Assembly (NCBI RefSeq): GCF_003337355.1
Contig: NZ_QPJW01000005.1
Location: 1-64,000 of the forward strand
DNA from: Fontibacillus phaseoli
Lineage (GTDB): Bacteria > Bacillota > Bacilli > Paenibacillales > Paenibacillaceae
Direction of reading: 5' to 3'
Length of the DNA: 64,000 nucleotides
The position numbers and the translations under genes are program-made. Of the stretch, positions 36,059-45,313 are shown piece by piece; position 1 is the stretch's first letter, and each line of letters opens with the position of its first letter. The notes beneath the pieces are model-generated. The model did no database searches. It was not told the origin of the DNA and saw only the letters and a list, made by a program, of their open reading frames with translations.

Positions 36059-37615
36059 TTATTTTGAAAGAACAAACTTCCTAATTTTATCAATCACATA
36101 ATCGATCATGGCATCTGTCAATCCAGGATAAACTCCAATTAAAAATGTATCGTTCAGTATTTTATCAGTATTGGTTAGTTCTCCGTGTATTCGGTAATTC
36201 ACTCCCTGGAAGGACGGTTGTCTTGTCAAATTCCCGGCAAATAACATTCTCGTTTGAATTCTATTAGTTTCAAGAAAGTTTACAATTTCATTTTTAGTAA
36301 AATGGGCACCATCTCGAACGGTCATTATAAAACCAAACCAGCTAGGATCGGAATTATTAGTCGCATGAGGTAAAATTAAAAACTCATCAAGTTCTTTCAA
36401 ACCTTCATACAGGCGTTTGAAATTTGCCTTTCTAGCCTCAGTAAATGAAGGGACCTTTTTTAATTGTTCTACTCCAATTGCTGCTTGCATCTCAGTTACA
36501 CGTAAGTTGTAACCGATATGGGAATAAGTATATTTATGATCATAACCATAAGGCAATGACCCAAGTTCCCAACCAAACCGCTTATTACATGTATTATCGC
36601 AACCGGATGGACACCAGCAATCCCTCCCCCAGTCACGGAACGATTCTATGATTGATTTTAGTAGGGCATTATTAGTATACACAGCACCACCCTCTCCCAT
36701 AGTCATGTGATGTGGAGGATAGAAACTGGATGTGCCAATATGGCCATATGTCCCCGTCAATTTGCCATTGTAAATTGAACCAAGTGCGTCACAGTTGTCT
36801 TCTATTACCCAAAGGCCGTATTTGTCAGCAATCTCCATAACCTTATCCAATTCAAACGGATTTCCCATTGTATGGGCAACCATTATAGCTTTAGTTTTGG
36901 GAGTTATAGCACCTTCTATTTTTTCAACCCTAATATTATAGGTTCCAAGTTCAACATCGATAAAAACTGGAACAGCACCATTTTGGACAATAGGATTAAC
37001 TGTTGTAGGGAAACCTGCAGCAACGGTAATCACTTCATCACCCGGCATAATGCGTTTTTCTTTTAACTTCGGTGAAGTTAATGCAGAAAACGCTAATAGA
37101 TTGGCTGAAGACCCCGAGTTTGTAAGCAATGCATATCTTACTCCAAGATACTCTGCGAATTCCTTTTCAAATTGCTTGTTATATCTGCCAGCCGTTAACC
37201 AAAAATCTAATGACGAATCCACTAAGCTTCGCATTTCCTTTTCGTCGTATACACGCCCACCATATACTACGGGTGATTTCTCAGAATCAAAATTTTTGCC
37301 CCGATCGGAGTGGAATAAGTCATAATACTCTTCGACTTTGAACAGGATTTCCAGTCTTTTTATTCTCTCCAAATCCTTGTGCTGTAGCTTTGATACCTTC
37401 TCCACTTCTTTTAAATCTATATCAATTTTTGTTCGTATATCAAGATAAAGGGAGGTATTAAGATCAATATCTGTTAACTCGACATGGTATTTTTCCGCAT
37501 AATTCTCCGGCAACGTTTGATTCAGCTCATAACCCTGAGTTTGGTCTTGTTCGCTGCTAATTAAAGCATAACTTTGTTTAACCTTATTAAAGACAATTTC
37601 TCCTCGCTTTAGCAT
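36059..37615 (-). CDS. rfbH: CDP-6-deoxy-4-hexulose 3-dehydrase RfbH (E1), with long N-terminal extension
   Basis: A PMP/2Fe-2S enzyme of the aminotransferase fold that removes the 3-OH. His303 in SFYPPHHMTMGEGGAV replaces the usual PLP lysine, the hallmark of E1. Cys275, 333, 335 and 343 reproduce the CX57CX1CX7C iron-sulfur motif. The 518 residues exceed the roughly 437 of Yersinia or Salmonella E1: about 80 extra N-terminal residues of unknown role, without Cys. SD AAGGGG and a TAATG junction with gtrA support the start. No E3 (RfbI/AscD-like) ferredoxin reductase gene is in the window. Confidence 0.95.
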   Translation of the reverse strand: MLKRGEIVFNKVKQSYALISSEQDQTQGYELNQTLPENYAEKYHVELTDIDLNTSLYLDIRTKIDIDLKEVEKVSKLQHKDLERIKRLEILFKVEEYYDLFHSDRGKNFDSEKSPVVYGGRVYDEKEMRSLVDSSLDFWLTAGRYNKQFEKEFAEYLGVRYALLTNSGSSANLLAFSALTSPKLKEKRIMPGDEVITVAAGFPTTVNPIVQNGAVPVFIDVELGTYNIRVEKIEGAITPKTKAIMVAHTMGNPFELDKVMEIADKYGLWVIEDNCDALGSIYNGKLTGTYGHIGTSSFYPPHHMTMGEGGAVYTNNALLKSIIESFRDWGRDCWCPSGCDNTCNKRFGWELGSLPYGYDHKYTYSHIGYNLRVTEMQAAIGVEQLKKVPSFTEARKANFKRLYEGLKELDEFLILPHATNNSDPSWFGFIMTVRDGAHFTKNEIVNFLETNRIQTRMLFAGNLTRQPSFQGVNYRIHGELTNTDKILNDTFLIGVYPGLTDAMIDYVIDKIRKFVLSK

Positions 37616-38007
37616 TACTGCACCCCTTCAGATTCTGATTTATTTTGAAAACTCCAATGCTTATGAGCAAAAAAACTGATTAGAGTAGTAATAAATAGCG
37701 CAATTCCCTGAGCAATTAGCTTATTTGTTCCCATTGTATCAACTAAAATAAATAATAGAAACAAATTTACCAAAAACGTAAAAATATAAACCACTACGAA
37801 TTTTGCAGCACTCTTAGCTTGATAATTTTTTTGGCCAAAAGTCCATTTATTATTCCAAAGATAACTATGCGCAACTCCGACAATATGAGAGAAAACAAGA
37901 GCAATAAAATAATTACGGTTTACAAACTGAATAAATCCCGCATAAACAACAAAACCAACTAATGTATTTAGAACTCCGACAATAATAAACTTCACCGATT
38001 TATTCAT
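37615..38007 (-). CDS. GtrA-family membrane protein (lipid-linked sugar flippase-like)
   Basis: 130 residues with four membrane helices: FIIVGVLNTLVGFVVYAGF, a second and third helix, and a final segment before HKHWSFQNK. SYLWNNKWTF is the family signature between helices 2 and 3. GtrA proteins are thought to move undecaprenyl-phosphate sugars across the membrane. The ATG overlaps the upstream stop (ATGA). The GtrB-like partner is at 30487. Confidence 0.88.
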   Translation of the reverse strand: MNKSVKFIIVGVLNTLVGFVVYAGFIQFVNRNYFIALVFSHIVGVAHSYLWNNKWTFGQKNYQAKSAAKFVVVYIFTFLVNLFLLFILVDTMGTNKLIAQGIALFITTLISFFAHKHWSFQNKSESEGVQ

Positions 38008-40649
38008 TTTCCACCTATGATCTTCCATCGATCCGCAATTGTTTCTTGTGATAAAATTTCATTACTTATTACTGCCTCCCTGATCTCGCCTCTAAACGCT
38101 CTATCCTGATTCACCCAGTTGGCAATTGACAGTGGCATTTCACTATTCTCGAATAACAATTGATCATTTTCAATTTTATTTTGTAACACTCCATTTTTAA
38201 AAATTACTACAACCCCATGGTCGTAAGTAACCGTTAGGTAGTTCCATTTATCAGGATCTAGTTGGACACTTGATGTGGTATTCCATCCTTTCCCATCCCC
38301 ATAACTAAAATTGTATTTATTTTGATTTTTATTTTCTTGCTGAATTACAAAGCCCTGCCCTCCGTTACCAGGGTGATTCCCGATTATAGCAGCGAATGGT
38401 GCTTGTATATTCTCGGGCTTGACAACTACTTCTATAGTAAATTGTTGATCCAGGTTAATACCTGATAAATTTTCTTTTATCCCAATAATCTCATTAGTAT
38501 CAGGATAGCCAACATAAAAATTATCATAAATATAATAATGCAACGAATTTTTGATTTCTGGAAGTGATTCCATTTTCAAATGCGAATTACTCGTTTCTTT
38601 CCTCTCAAGCAACAATACATTGCCCAAGTCGCTTCGGTCTACAATATCAAAATTTTCATATAATAAACTCAATACCTTTACATTAAAGCCGTAATTCAGT
38701 TGGATATTACTAATAAAATTGTTATCGATAAACACTTTGTTCAATGAACTATCTTCTATCGCCGCAAAGATTCTTTCATAGTCTTTCTTCAAAAATAGTT
38801 CCGATGTGCCAGGTATATTCAAGAATGGATCGGCATTAGAATTCAAGTAGTCAATCCCCGAATGGTAAGACAATATCAAGACTTTCTCGTCCATAGACGT
38901 GTTATCTTTAATAAAGCTTAACTCATTGGTAACAGGAGTCTCGTTTCTTTCAACTAATTTAGACCACCTTTCATTCATAACACTATAAAGTTCTTTACCG
39001 CTGCTGAGAAGAGTAATAAAAGTAAATACTAAAAATAATATTGAGACTATAGAAATAAAAGAAAAAATCCAGCTCTGCTTCTCACCATTTCTAAAATAAT
39101 TGCGTTGCCTTTCGTATAGCAAATATATGTATAGTATAAGCAACATTAAAGCAGGATACCAAACCAAGGATAACACATGATTGTGACTTCTCCCTTGATA
39201 ATAGCTGAACAAGCCAGTACCCAAAATAGAAAGAAGAAAAATCAATCTCATCATGGTGGTTCTGCTTTTATTAATAAATCCAATGAAAGATATAACTAAC
39301 CCTACAATGTAAGTTAAAGCCACCAAATTCCACGGGTGAATCAATTCCATTGGCAACATAAAAAAACCATAACCATAAAAATAGATCTGATAACTGAAAA
39401 ACTCAACGATGTCGGGGATCTGTCCTGAGCGAAGGTAGATGAACAAGCAGTAGAACAGAACCACTACAATTAAACAAATTATCGCGGTAATAATATGTTT
39501 ACTACTCTTTCTAATAACCGAACCAAACGATTGATCTTGTAGAGCGCTGTCGTAGATCAATACCAAAACCCAAGCAATTAACACAATTAACCCCGTATCG
39601 AGATTCCAAAGAACACCCATAGAAAATAACAGTGTAAAAAGGTAGTACTTTCTTTTGCTTTGTTGCTTGAAGAAAATGATGGAACAATAAATTAATAATG
39701 TCGGGAATAATGTTCTTATCGGGTAATATTGAAAATACGGATCTCTGCTGTAAACTTTAAAGTGAACGTAACCATAAAATATAACGAAAAATATTCCTAG
39801 GATTACAAAGGCTTTTTTTGTTATTAAGTGATCCAAAGATTTATATAAAAAATAGAAGCAAAGAAAAATCAGTAGGCTCATGACCAAAGTAAATTTAAAA
39901 ACATCCAATCCAATAATTCTAAATATAATCTCCAAAAAATGAGGATATAAACCATATTGGTTATTAACATCGACAAGCAAACTCTCGCCTTTATAAATCG
40001 CTGCCACGGAATGAAATACTGCATTCAAGTGACTAGTGTACATCCCAGTATCATTAATTGAATATACAGAGTAAACATTAGTAAGTGATATCAGCAATAG
40101 AGCACTAATGATTAGGATACTAGCGAATAAATTAATCCTCCGACAATGGGATGTCTGCAATTCAAAGTTTAACTTTTTATACTTAAACAAGAAAAATGTC
40201 ATAGCCATTAAAACGATTAGTAACACTGAAATTAAAGGCTCGTTTAATAGAAAATAATCTCTGATGAAAAAATGATTCGAATCCTGTCTGCCATAAATCC
40301 AAAGTAAAGAAACCAAAATAAGAATTGATATTGCTACGAAAATCCTAAATAGTGTATCTGTAATTCGAGATGAAATTTTTGAAATGACTTTATTAATAGG
40401 CAAATAAACTAATGATATAACTACTGGAAAACAGATTACCGAAAGTACGAATCTTAGCCTTTCTTGAGGTTCGGGTAAGAAAGAATCGACACTTACAGTA
40501 AATAATCCACTTATCTCAAAATAAATACTATTGGTTACTTCTTTCTTAACGAATATGCACAAAATATAGACCACCACTAATGACAATAGTGTGACAATAA
40601 AACCCAAAACAAAACTTCTTTTGTTTTCCGCTTCTCTTTCATGCTCCAC
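38004..40649 (-). CDS. GT-C-like polytopic membrane protein with C-terminal LamG/concanavalin-like domain
   Basis: 881 residues: about 14-16 hydrophobic segments up to residue 540, a soluble alpha/beta region, then about 155 residues of beta-rich sequence (FTIEVVVKPENIQAPFAAII, DKWNYLTVTYDHGVVVIFKN, LSIANWVNQDRAFRGEIREA) typical of LamG/laminin-G-type jelly-roll domains. The N-terminal half resembles GT-C transferases that use polyprenyl-phosphate sugars outside the cell. GTG start with SD AGGAG. The fusion suggests binding to glycan while modifying it; the activity is not identified. Confidence 0.75.
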   Translation of the reverse strand: MEHEREAENKRSFVLGFIVTLLSLVVVYILCIFVKKEVTNSIYFEISGLFTVSVDSFLPEPQERLRFVLSVICFPVVISLVYLPINKVISKISSRITDTLFRIFVAISILILVSLLWIYGRQDSNHFFIRDYFLLNEPLISVLLIVLMAMTFFLFKYKKLNFELQTSHCRRINLFASILIISALLLISLTNVYSVYSINDTGMYTSHLNAVFHSVAAIYKGESLLVDVNNQYGLYPHFLEIIFRIIGLDVFKFTLVMSLLIFLCFYFLYKSLDHLITKKAFVILGIFFVIFYGYVHFKVYSRDPYFQYYPIRTLFPTLLIYCSIIFFKQQSKRKYYLFTLLFSMGVLWNLDTGLIVLIAWVLVLIYDSALQDQSFGSVIRKSSKHIITAIICLIVVVLFYCLFIYLRSGQIPDIVEFFSYQIYFYGYGFFMLPMELIHPWNLVALTYIVGLVISFIGFINKSRTTMMRLIFLLSILGTGLFSYYQGRSHNHVLSLVWYPALMLLILYIYLLYERQRNYFRNGEKQSWIFSFISIVSILFLVFTFITLLSSGKELYSVMNERWSKLVERNETPVTNELSFIKDNTSMDEKVLILSYHSGIDYLNSNADPFLNIPGTSELFLKKDYERIFAAIEDSSLNKVFIDNNFISNIQLNYGFNVKVLSLLYENFDIVDRSDLGNVLLLERKETSNSHLKMESLPEIKNSLHYYIYDNFYVGYPDTNEIIGIKENLSGINLDQQFTIEVVVKPENIQAPFAAIIGNHPGNGGQGFVIQQENKNQNKYNFSYGDGKGWNTTSSVQLDPDKWNYLTVTYDHGVVVIFKNGVLQNKIENDQLLFENSEMPLSIANWVNQDRAFRGEIREAVISNEILSQETIADRWKIIGGK

Positions 40650-40711
40650 GATTAAATTTCTCCTAAATTCTCCAAATTTAATAATACTGTTTCTTTGAAG
40701 TCAATTTTTAA

Positions 40712-42895
40712 TTAGTCTATTTTAATTTCGACTATTTTATAATCGGAAATTTTAAAGACAAGTTCTCGGGGATCTGAATTTACTATTCTGTCGGCATTAC
40801 TCATGAATTTTATTGTAAATTTACCAGGAGGCACCACCAATTCGTAATTTATAAATTGACCTGAACTATTTAATTCGATTTCGTTGTTAATTAATTCACT
40901 TTTAATATACAAATCTGATTTAATACTAGAACCAGTTGATATTACCCCTTCTAATCTTAACTTTTTACTAGTGTCTGAAAAATTATTTATATCCAACTCA
41001 CCTACTGAACTGCTCCATCTCCAGTAGTTATTTCCGGATTGCTCCATATCATAAAAACCAGTACTCCAAGAAATCAGTAGCGGATGGAGCGTATCATTAG
41101 CTTTCTCATTCCATTCTTGTGTTGAGAATTTTGACTTCAACCTCTGATTATAATTATTCATATCATAAAATAATAATCTCTTATTATCACTTTCTATTGG
41201 AGTAGTTTGTAGAATTTTTTGAATTTCATTAGCAATCAAGTTAGCGTTATCCCCATACCCCCTTCTATCAACATAAATTCCGCTAAATCCTGAAAAGGAC
41301 AATTTTTCAATAATCTCGTTTGTCGAAGAAGTTGAAGCCACATTTTTAATCCATAGGTCCGCCTTCCGCCCTTTCATTGCTCCATAGCTCCATCTCAACG
41401 AATCGCTATGCATGTACCCTTTCAATAATTCATAGTCTCCCATAAAATTTACGGGTGGATTTTCTGGAAATGGTACGTAAGGAAATTGAAAAACTAAGGC
41501 CCCAGTAGGCAAGGACTTTTCTATTCTTTCAACAAATGATTTATCACTATCAAATTCCTGTTTGGTGGAAGAATAATTTGGCACCATGGAACTTGTTGTC
41601 TGGTCAAGTAAACCAAACACCATAATTAAAAAAAGCAAAATATTATAGGAATATCTATACCCATTTTTTTTGATTTTCCCCTTTAATATATCGGCTACAA
41701 TTAAGAACATTGATATTGAAAAAAATGAGATGAAAATAGAGATACGATTGTATGCTCTAATCTCAGGCAAAATTATCATGGCAAACAAAGTACCGAATCC
41801 CCCGATTGTTGCTAACAACAGAGCAGAGATATTCATCTCACTAAAAAATAAGGGGAGTTTATTTGACCTGAAACGATTTCTTAAAAATAATAAAATCAAG
41901 GAAATTACAAAACCAATGCTACCTAATATGCCCAAGCTTGAAAAATCATTCTCATTTACTAACGGAGAATGACTATTATAAGATGCTTTTAATTGTTCAA
42001 GATAAGAAATTCTATGTGATGTAACAGGTAATAAAAGTTGTGAAATTTTCAACCCGTAAACTTCAGATTCGACGTAACTTCTATTTGCTACAGCTATATT
42101 ATTTCCATTACCAATTTTATAAACTATGTTAGGAGCTATATTTATCAAACTTCCAACTAAAAGTATAGCGATAATTATCAAAGCATTTATCAAGTTTCTA
42201 GTCTTCTTTTTGTTAATCCAAGCAGAAATACCTATGATGCTCAAAAAGAAGCACGAAAAAAAAGTATAATAAATCCCGCATGAAGAGAATACCAGACAAA
42301 ATAACACTAAAAGGAAATTCGCTTTATTTATATTCAGCTTTAATTTCCTGTTATTAATTTGGTAAAAGTTCACTTCAGAAGCATAAACCTTATATAGTAT
42401 CAACACAATAATAGGAACAAAAAAATATGAGGCTAAAAACAGATGAGGCTGACCTCTCAGAAAATGATACGGAACGAATGTAAACAATTGGCTTCCTATA
42501 AGAGAAATAAAAGCGGAAAAATTCATTTTCTTGAAAACATAAAATGAAAGAGCTGCCGTTAGTGGGAATGTTAGCAAAAAATATAAATTAAAAATGAGAG
42601 CATAATGGGAAGTAAATAAGGATAGTATTTTGATAAGAAATAGAAAAAAATTATCAAACATCGTAAAATCATAAAATTCTAACCCAAATGGTGCCCCAAC
42701 AAAGTTGTTCGATAAATACCACCCATTATTAATAATGCTTTTGATCATTAATCCGGTAAGAAGAGAATCACCAGAGTAACTAAAGGGAACAGACAAGTCA
42801 GCGTTCCATAACTTAAGTATAGAAAAGGTGAAAATAATAGAAAGTAGCACAGATACTATTATATAACCAATATTTTTTTTAGTCTGTTTAATCAT
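40712..42895 (-). CDS. GT-C-like polytopic membrane protein
   Basis: 727 residues: about 11 membrane helices within the first 425, then an extracytoplasmic soluble region of about 300. The first loop has FSYSGDSLLTGLMIKSI and GAPFGLEFYDF, a pattern seen in GT-C-like proteins with acidic residues after the first helix. The C-terminal end is beta-rich (YWRWSSSVGELDI, INYELVVPPGKFTIKF) and may bind carbohydrate. No named family is assigned with confidence. Its start overlaps the upstream glycosyltransferase by 8 nt. Confidence 0.7.
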   Translation of the reverse strand: MIKQTKKNIGYIIVSVLLSIIFTFSILKLWNADLSVPFSYSGDSLLTGLMIKSIINNGWYLSNNFVGAPFGLEFYDFTMFDNFFLFLIKILSLFTSHYALIFNLYFLLTFPLTAALSFYVFKKMNFSAFISLIGSQLFTFVPYHFLRGQPHLFLASYFFVPIIVLILYKVYASEVNFYQINNRKLKLNINKANFLLVLFCLVFSSCGIYYTFFSCFFLSIIGISAWINKKKTRNLINALIIIAILLVGSLINIAPNIVYKIGNGNNIAVANRSYVESEVYGLKISQLLLPVTSHRISYLEQLKASYNSHSPLVNENDFSSLGILGSIGFVISLILLFLRNRFRSNKLPLFFSEMNISALLLATIGGFGTLFAMIILPEIRAYNRISIFISFFSISMFLIVADILKGKIKKNGYRYSYNILLFLIMVFGLLDQTTSSMVPNYSSTKQEFDSDKSFVERIEKSLPTGALVFQFPYVPFPENPPVNFMGDYELLKGYMHSDSLRWSYGAMKGRKADLWIKNVASTSSTNEIIEKLSFSGFSGIYVDRRGYGDNANLIANEIQKILQTTPIESDNKRLLFYDMNNYNQRLKSKFSTQEWNEKANDTLHPLLISWSTGFYDMEQSGNNYWRWSSSVGELDINNFSDTSKKLRLEGVISTGSSIKSDLYIKSELINNEIELNSSGQFINYELVVPPGKFTIKFMSNADRIVNSDPRELVFKISDYKIVEIKID

Positions 42896-44258
42896 AACTA
42901 TCCCCTGTTTTTTTATAAAATACTTTGTATATTTTTGAAATATTTAACTCAACTGTTTTTCCTGTATCATTTTCTATTGAATCAAAAATCGAGGTAAATC
43001 TATCAAGATACGAACTAATGCCCAAATTAATATTGACCTTGTTCCCTCTCACAATATCATCTATAAACATAGAATATTTTAAACAAGAAATTTCAATAGT
43101 GTGGTTGTTGTTAGTTAACTCGAGAATTTTACTTGATATAATTGATCTATCCATTCTAAATATTCTTACCAATTCCTCAACCAAATGAGATATTTCATCT
43201 TTTCCAATGTTCACCTTAAGCACAACATCATCTGCGAACTCAGAAAACGAACCAATATTAGTAGTAATCACTGGCTTACCGCGCCCCATTATCTTAAGCA
43301 AACTAGCAGAATTCTCCCCTTGTGTCGGATATCTCAGGTTAACGCACATATCTGAAGCAGCAATGTATTTATCAAAGTCCTTGAGGTTAACGTAACCTAT
43401 AAACACAACTTCATTCTCTAACTTATGCTTCCTTACAAGCTCTTGAATTGGATACGAGGGCGGAACTTCCCCAACAATATAGAATTTAAATTTTTTGATA
43501 AACTGCTTCGACTTTATTACCGAGAGAGCTGAAATTACTTTATCAATTCTCTTCGTAGGGTTAGCGTATCCTAGAGCACTTATGACAAAATCATCTCTAT
43601 TGATACCTAGTTCTCCCCGAGCATCTTCTTTTTCTCTCTCAATATCCTCTAATTTACTAATGTGTGGTGCTGGTATAGGTACAACTTCGATGGGCACATA
43701 ACTTGCTTGTTCTCTTAACAGATCCTTTGCAAACTGCGAATGCACAATAATGCCTGCTGAATTATCCAATATCCGTAAATTAAGTGGATATTTTAGCGAA
43801 TTACTCTCCCATATCGGAGATATTTCACCGTTCAAAAATCTATTTGCCTCATCAAGCCCCTCTTTACCATGACAATACAACATCTCTTCACGATATTCAT
43901 CTAAGTTGCCCTGTTCCAATGTCTTAGCTGCAAAGAAATGATGCAATGAATAGTCATGAAGTACCACGATTCCAGGATATTTCAAGATAAATTCATAAAT
44001 TTCTTTGTGCGCGGAGTAGTTATTTCCCATATGATAAAGAATTGCACTATATTGTTTATCATTATATCTCTTCGAAAATTCAGCATACTCCCTTATTACG
44101 AAATTCTCTTTTATGTTGGTATTTTCAACTTGAAATCCATTTTCGACGTATACTTCTACGTCATAAACCTTAGACAACTCCGGTAATAGATCCTCACTGT
44201 AGTCAGAAATCCCTGATCGAATCGGATTTAACGGTGAAAAGTACGCTATCTTTTTCAA
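42888..44258 (-). CDS. Family 4 glycosyltransferase
   Basis: 456 residues, GT-B fold: IAYFSPLNPIRSGISDYSEDL at the acceptor side, then ISALGYANPTKRIDKVISA, FIGYVNLKDFDKYIAASD and MGRGKPVITTNIGSFSEF in the donor half. The usual EX7E is altered: the first Glu position falls in NSASLLKIMGRG, so donor binding may differ. TTG start with SD AGGGG at 8 nt. The C-terminal 100 residues are extra to the catalytic core. Confidence 0.82.
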   Translation of the reverse strand: MKKIAYFSPLNPIRSGISDYSEDLLPELSKVYDVEVYVENGFQVENTNIKENFVIREYAEFSKRYNDKQYSAILYHMGNNYSAHKEIYEFILKYPGIVVLHDYSLHHFFAAKTLEQGNLDEYREEMLYCHGKEGLDEANRFLNGEISPIWESNSLKYPLNLRILDNSAGIIVHSQFAKDLLREQASYVPIEVVPIPAPHISKLEDIEREKEDARGELGINRDDFVISALGYANPTKRIDKVISALSVIKSKQFIKKFKFYIVGEVPPSYPIQELVRKHKLENEVVFIGYVNLKDFDKYIAASDMCVNLRYPTQGENSASLLKIMGRGKPVITTNIGSFSEFADDVVLKVNIGKDEISHLVEELVRIFRMDRSIISSKILELTNNNHTIEISCLKYSMFIDDIVRGNKVNINLGISSYLDRFTSIFDSIENDTGKTVELNISKIYKVFYKKTGDSYD

Positions 44259-44269
44259 TTTTCAAACCC

Positions 44270-45313
44270 CTATCTTATTGTTTCCGTCAAACAATCTATA
44301 ACATGATCCCAAGATATATGTTTTACAGAATCATGTCCTGATTTTCCGAATTCTTTTGCAACTTTTTTATTATGATATAAATAATCAATTTTCATCGAAA
44401 TTTGAGAGGAGTTTGAAGAAACATAACCATTTACATCATCTTTAACAAATTCCAGCACTCCACCGGTATCATCCAAAGTAATAATCGGTTTTGAGGATAA
44501 GAATGCCTCTAATGTTATATATCCGTAATCTTCATCATACGGCGCAAAATAAACTGCTAAACAGTTGGCGTACAAATCAAGCAATTGCTTATCCTCAACA
44601 AACCCAAGGAATTCCACCCTGTCTGATAAGCCAAGTTTTGAAGCTAAACTCTCCAAATTTTCTCTTTCAGGCCCCTGCCCCGCAATAATACATTTAACTT
44701 TAGGATCAGCATTCTTTAACGATTCTATCAAAATATCCACTCTTTTTAATTTATCCAATCTACCTACAGAGAGTATATAATTATCAAAGTTATTAGAATA
44801 GTAAAAACCCACATGTTTTGGAGGATGATATAATACTTCAGAATCAATTTTGTTATAATTAGCTAACCGATCTGTTGTATTCTGAGCAATAGTATAGATT
44901 TTTTTGGAATCAGAGAGACTATTATAATCATATCGATTCACTAGCTCTCTTACCGACAAACTCTCAGGAGAATAATCATAGTTACTGTACTGTGTACCGA
45001 GCAAGTCATAAACCTGCCTAAATTGATGCACTAACCAGGTAACTTTATTATTATGTTCTATACCATAAGAAGGGAATTTCGTGCCTATAACCAGATCTAT
45101 TTTTTCCCCATTACTCTCGGATAAATCAATGAACTTCCAGTTCATCATGCTTTGAATAAGCTGTTCGTTCGGGTACCATTTGAAAGGAAGAGAAACAACC
45201 TCCGCATTATAGTTTCTCTTCCTTAACTCTTCATACAAGGACTCAACTAACAATTCTGCACCACCACGAACAAAGGGGACTTGAGCGTGGCAAATTGCTA
45301 TCTTCTTTTTCAT
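44270..45313 (-). CDS. Family 4 glycosyltransferase (mannosyl/rhamnosyltransferase-like)
   Basis: 347 residues, GT-B: IAICHAQVPFVRGGAELLVE, ILSVGRLDKLKRVDILIE, VEFLGFVEDKQLLDLYANC and the retaining EX7E region APYDEDYGYITLEAFLSSKP. GGAE at the N-terminus and DEDYGYITLEA are typical of mannosyltransferases using GDP-sugars, which would fit GDP-D-rhamnose made in this operon. The ATG overlaps the upstream stop (ATGA). Confidence 0.85.
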   Translation of the reverse strand: MKKKIAICHAQVPFVRGGAELLVESLYEELRKRNYNAEVVSLPFKWYPNEQLIQSMMNWKFIDLSESNGEKIDLVIGTKFPSYGIEHNNKVTWLVHQFRQVYDLLGTQYSNYDYSPESLSVRELVNRYDYNSLSDSKKIYTIAQNTTDRLANYNKIDSEVLYHPPKHVGFYYSNNFDNYILSVGRLDKLKRVDILIESLKNADPKVKCIIAGQGPERENLESLASKLGLSDRVEFLGFVEDKQLLDLYANCLAVYFAPYDEDYGYITLEAFLSSKPIITLDDTGGVLEFVKDDVNGYVSSNSSQISMKIDYLYHNKKVAKEFGKSGHDSVKHISWDHVIDCLTETIR

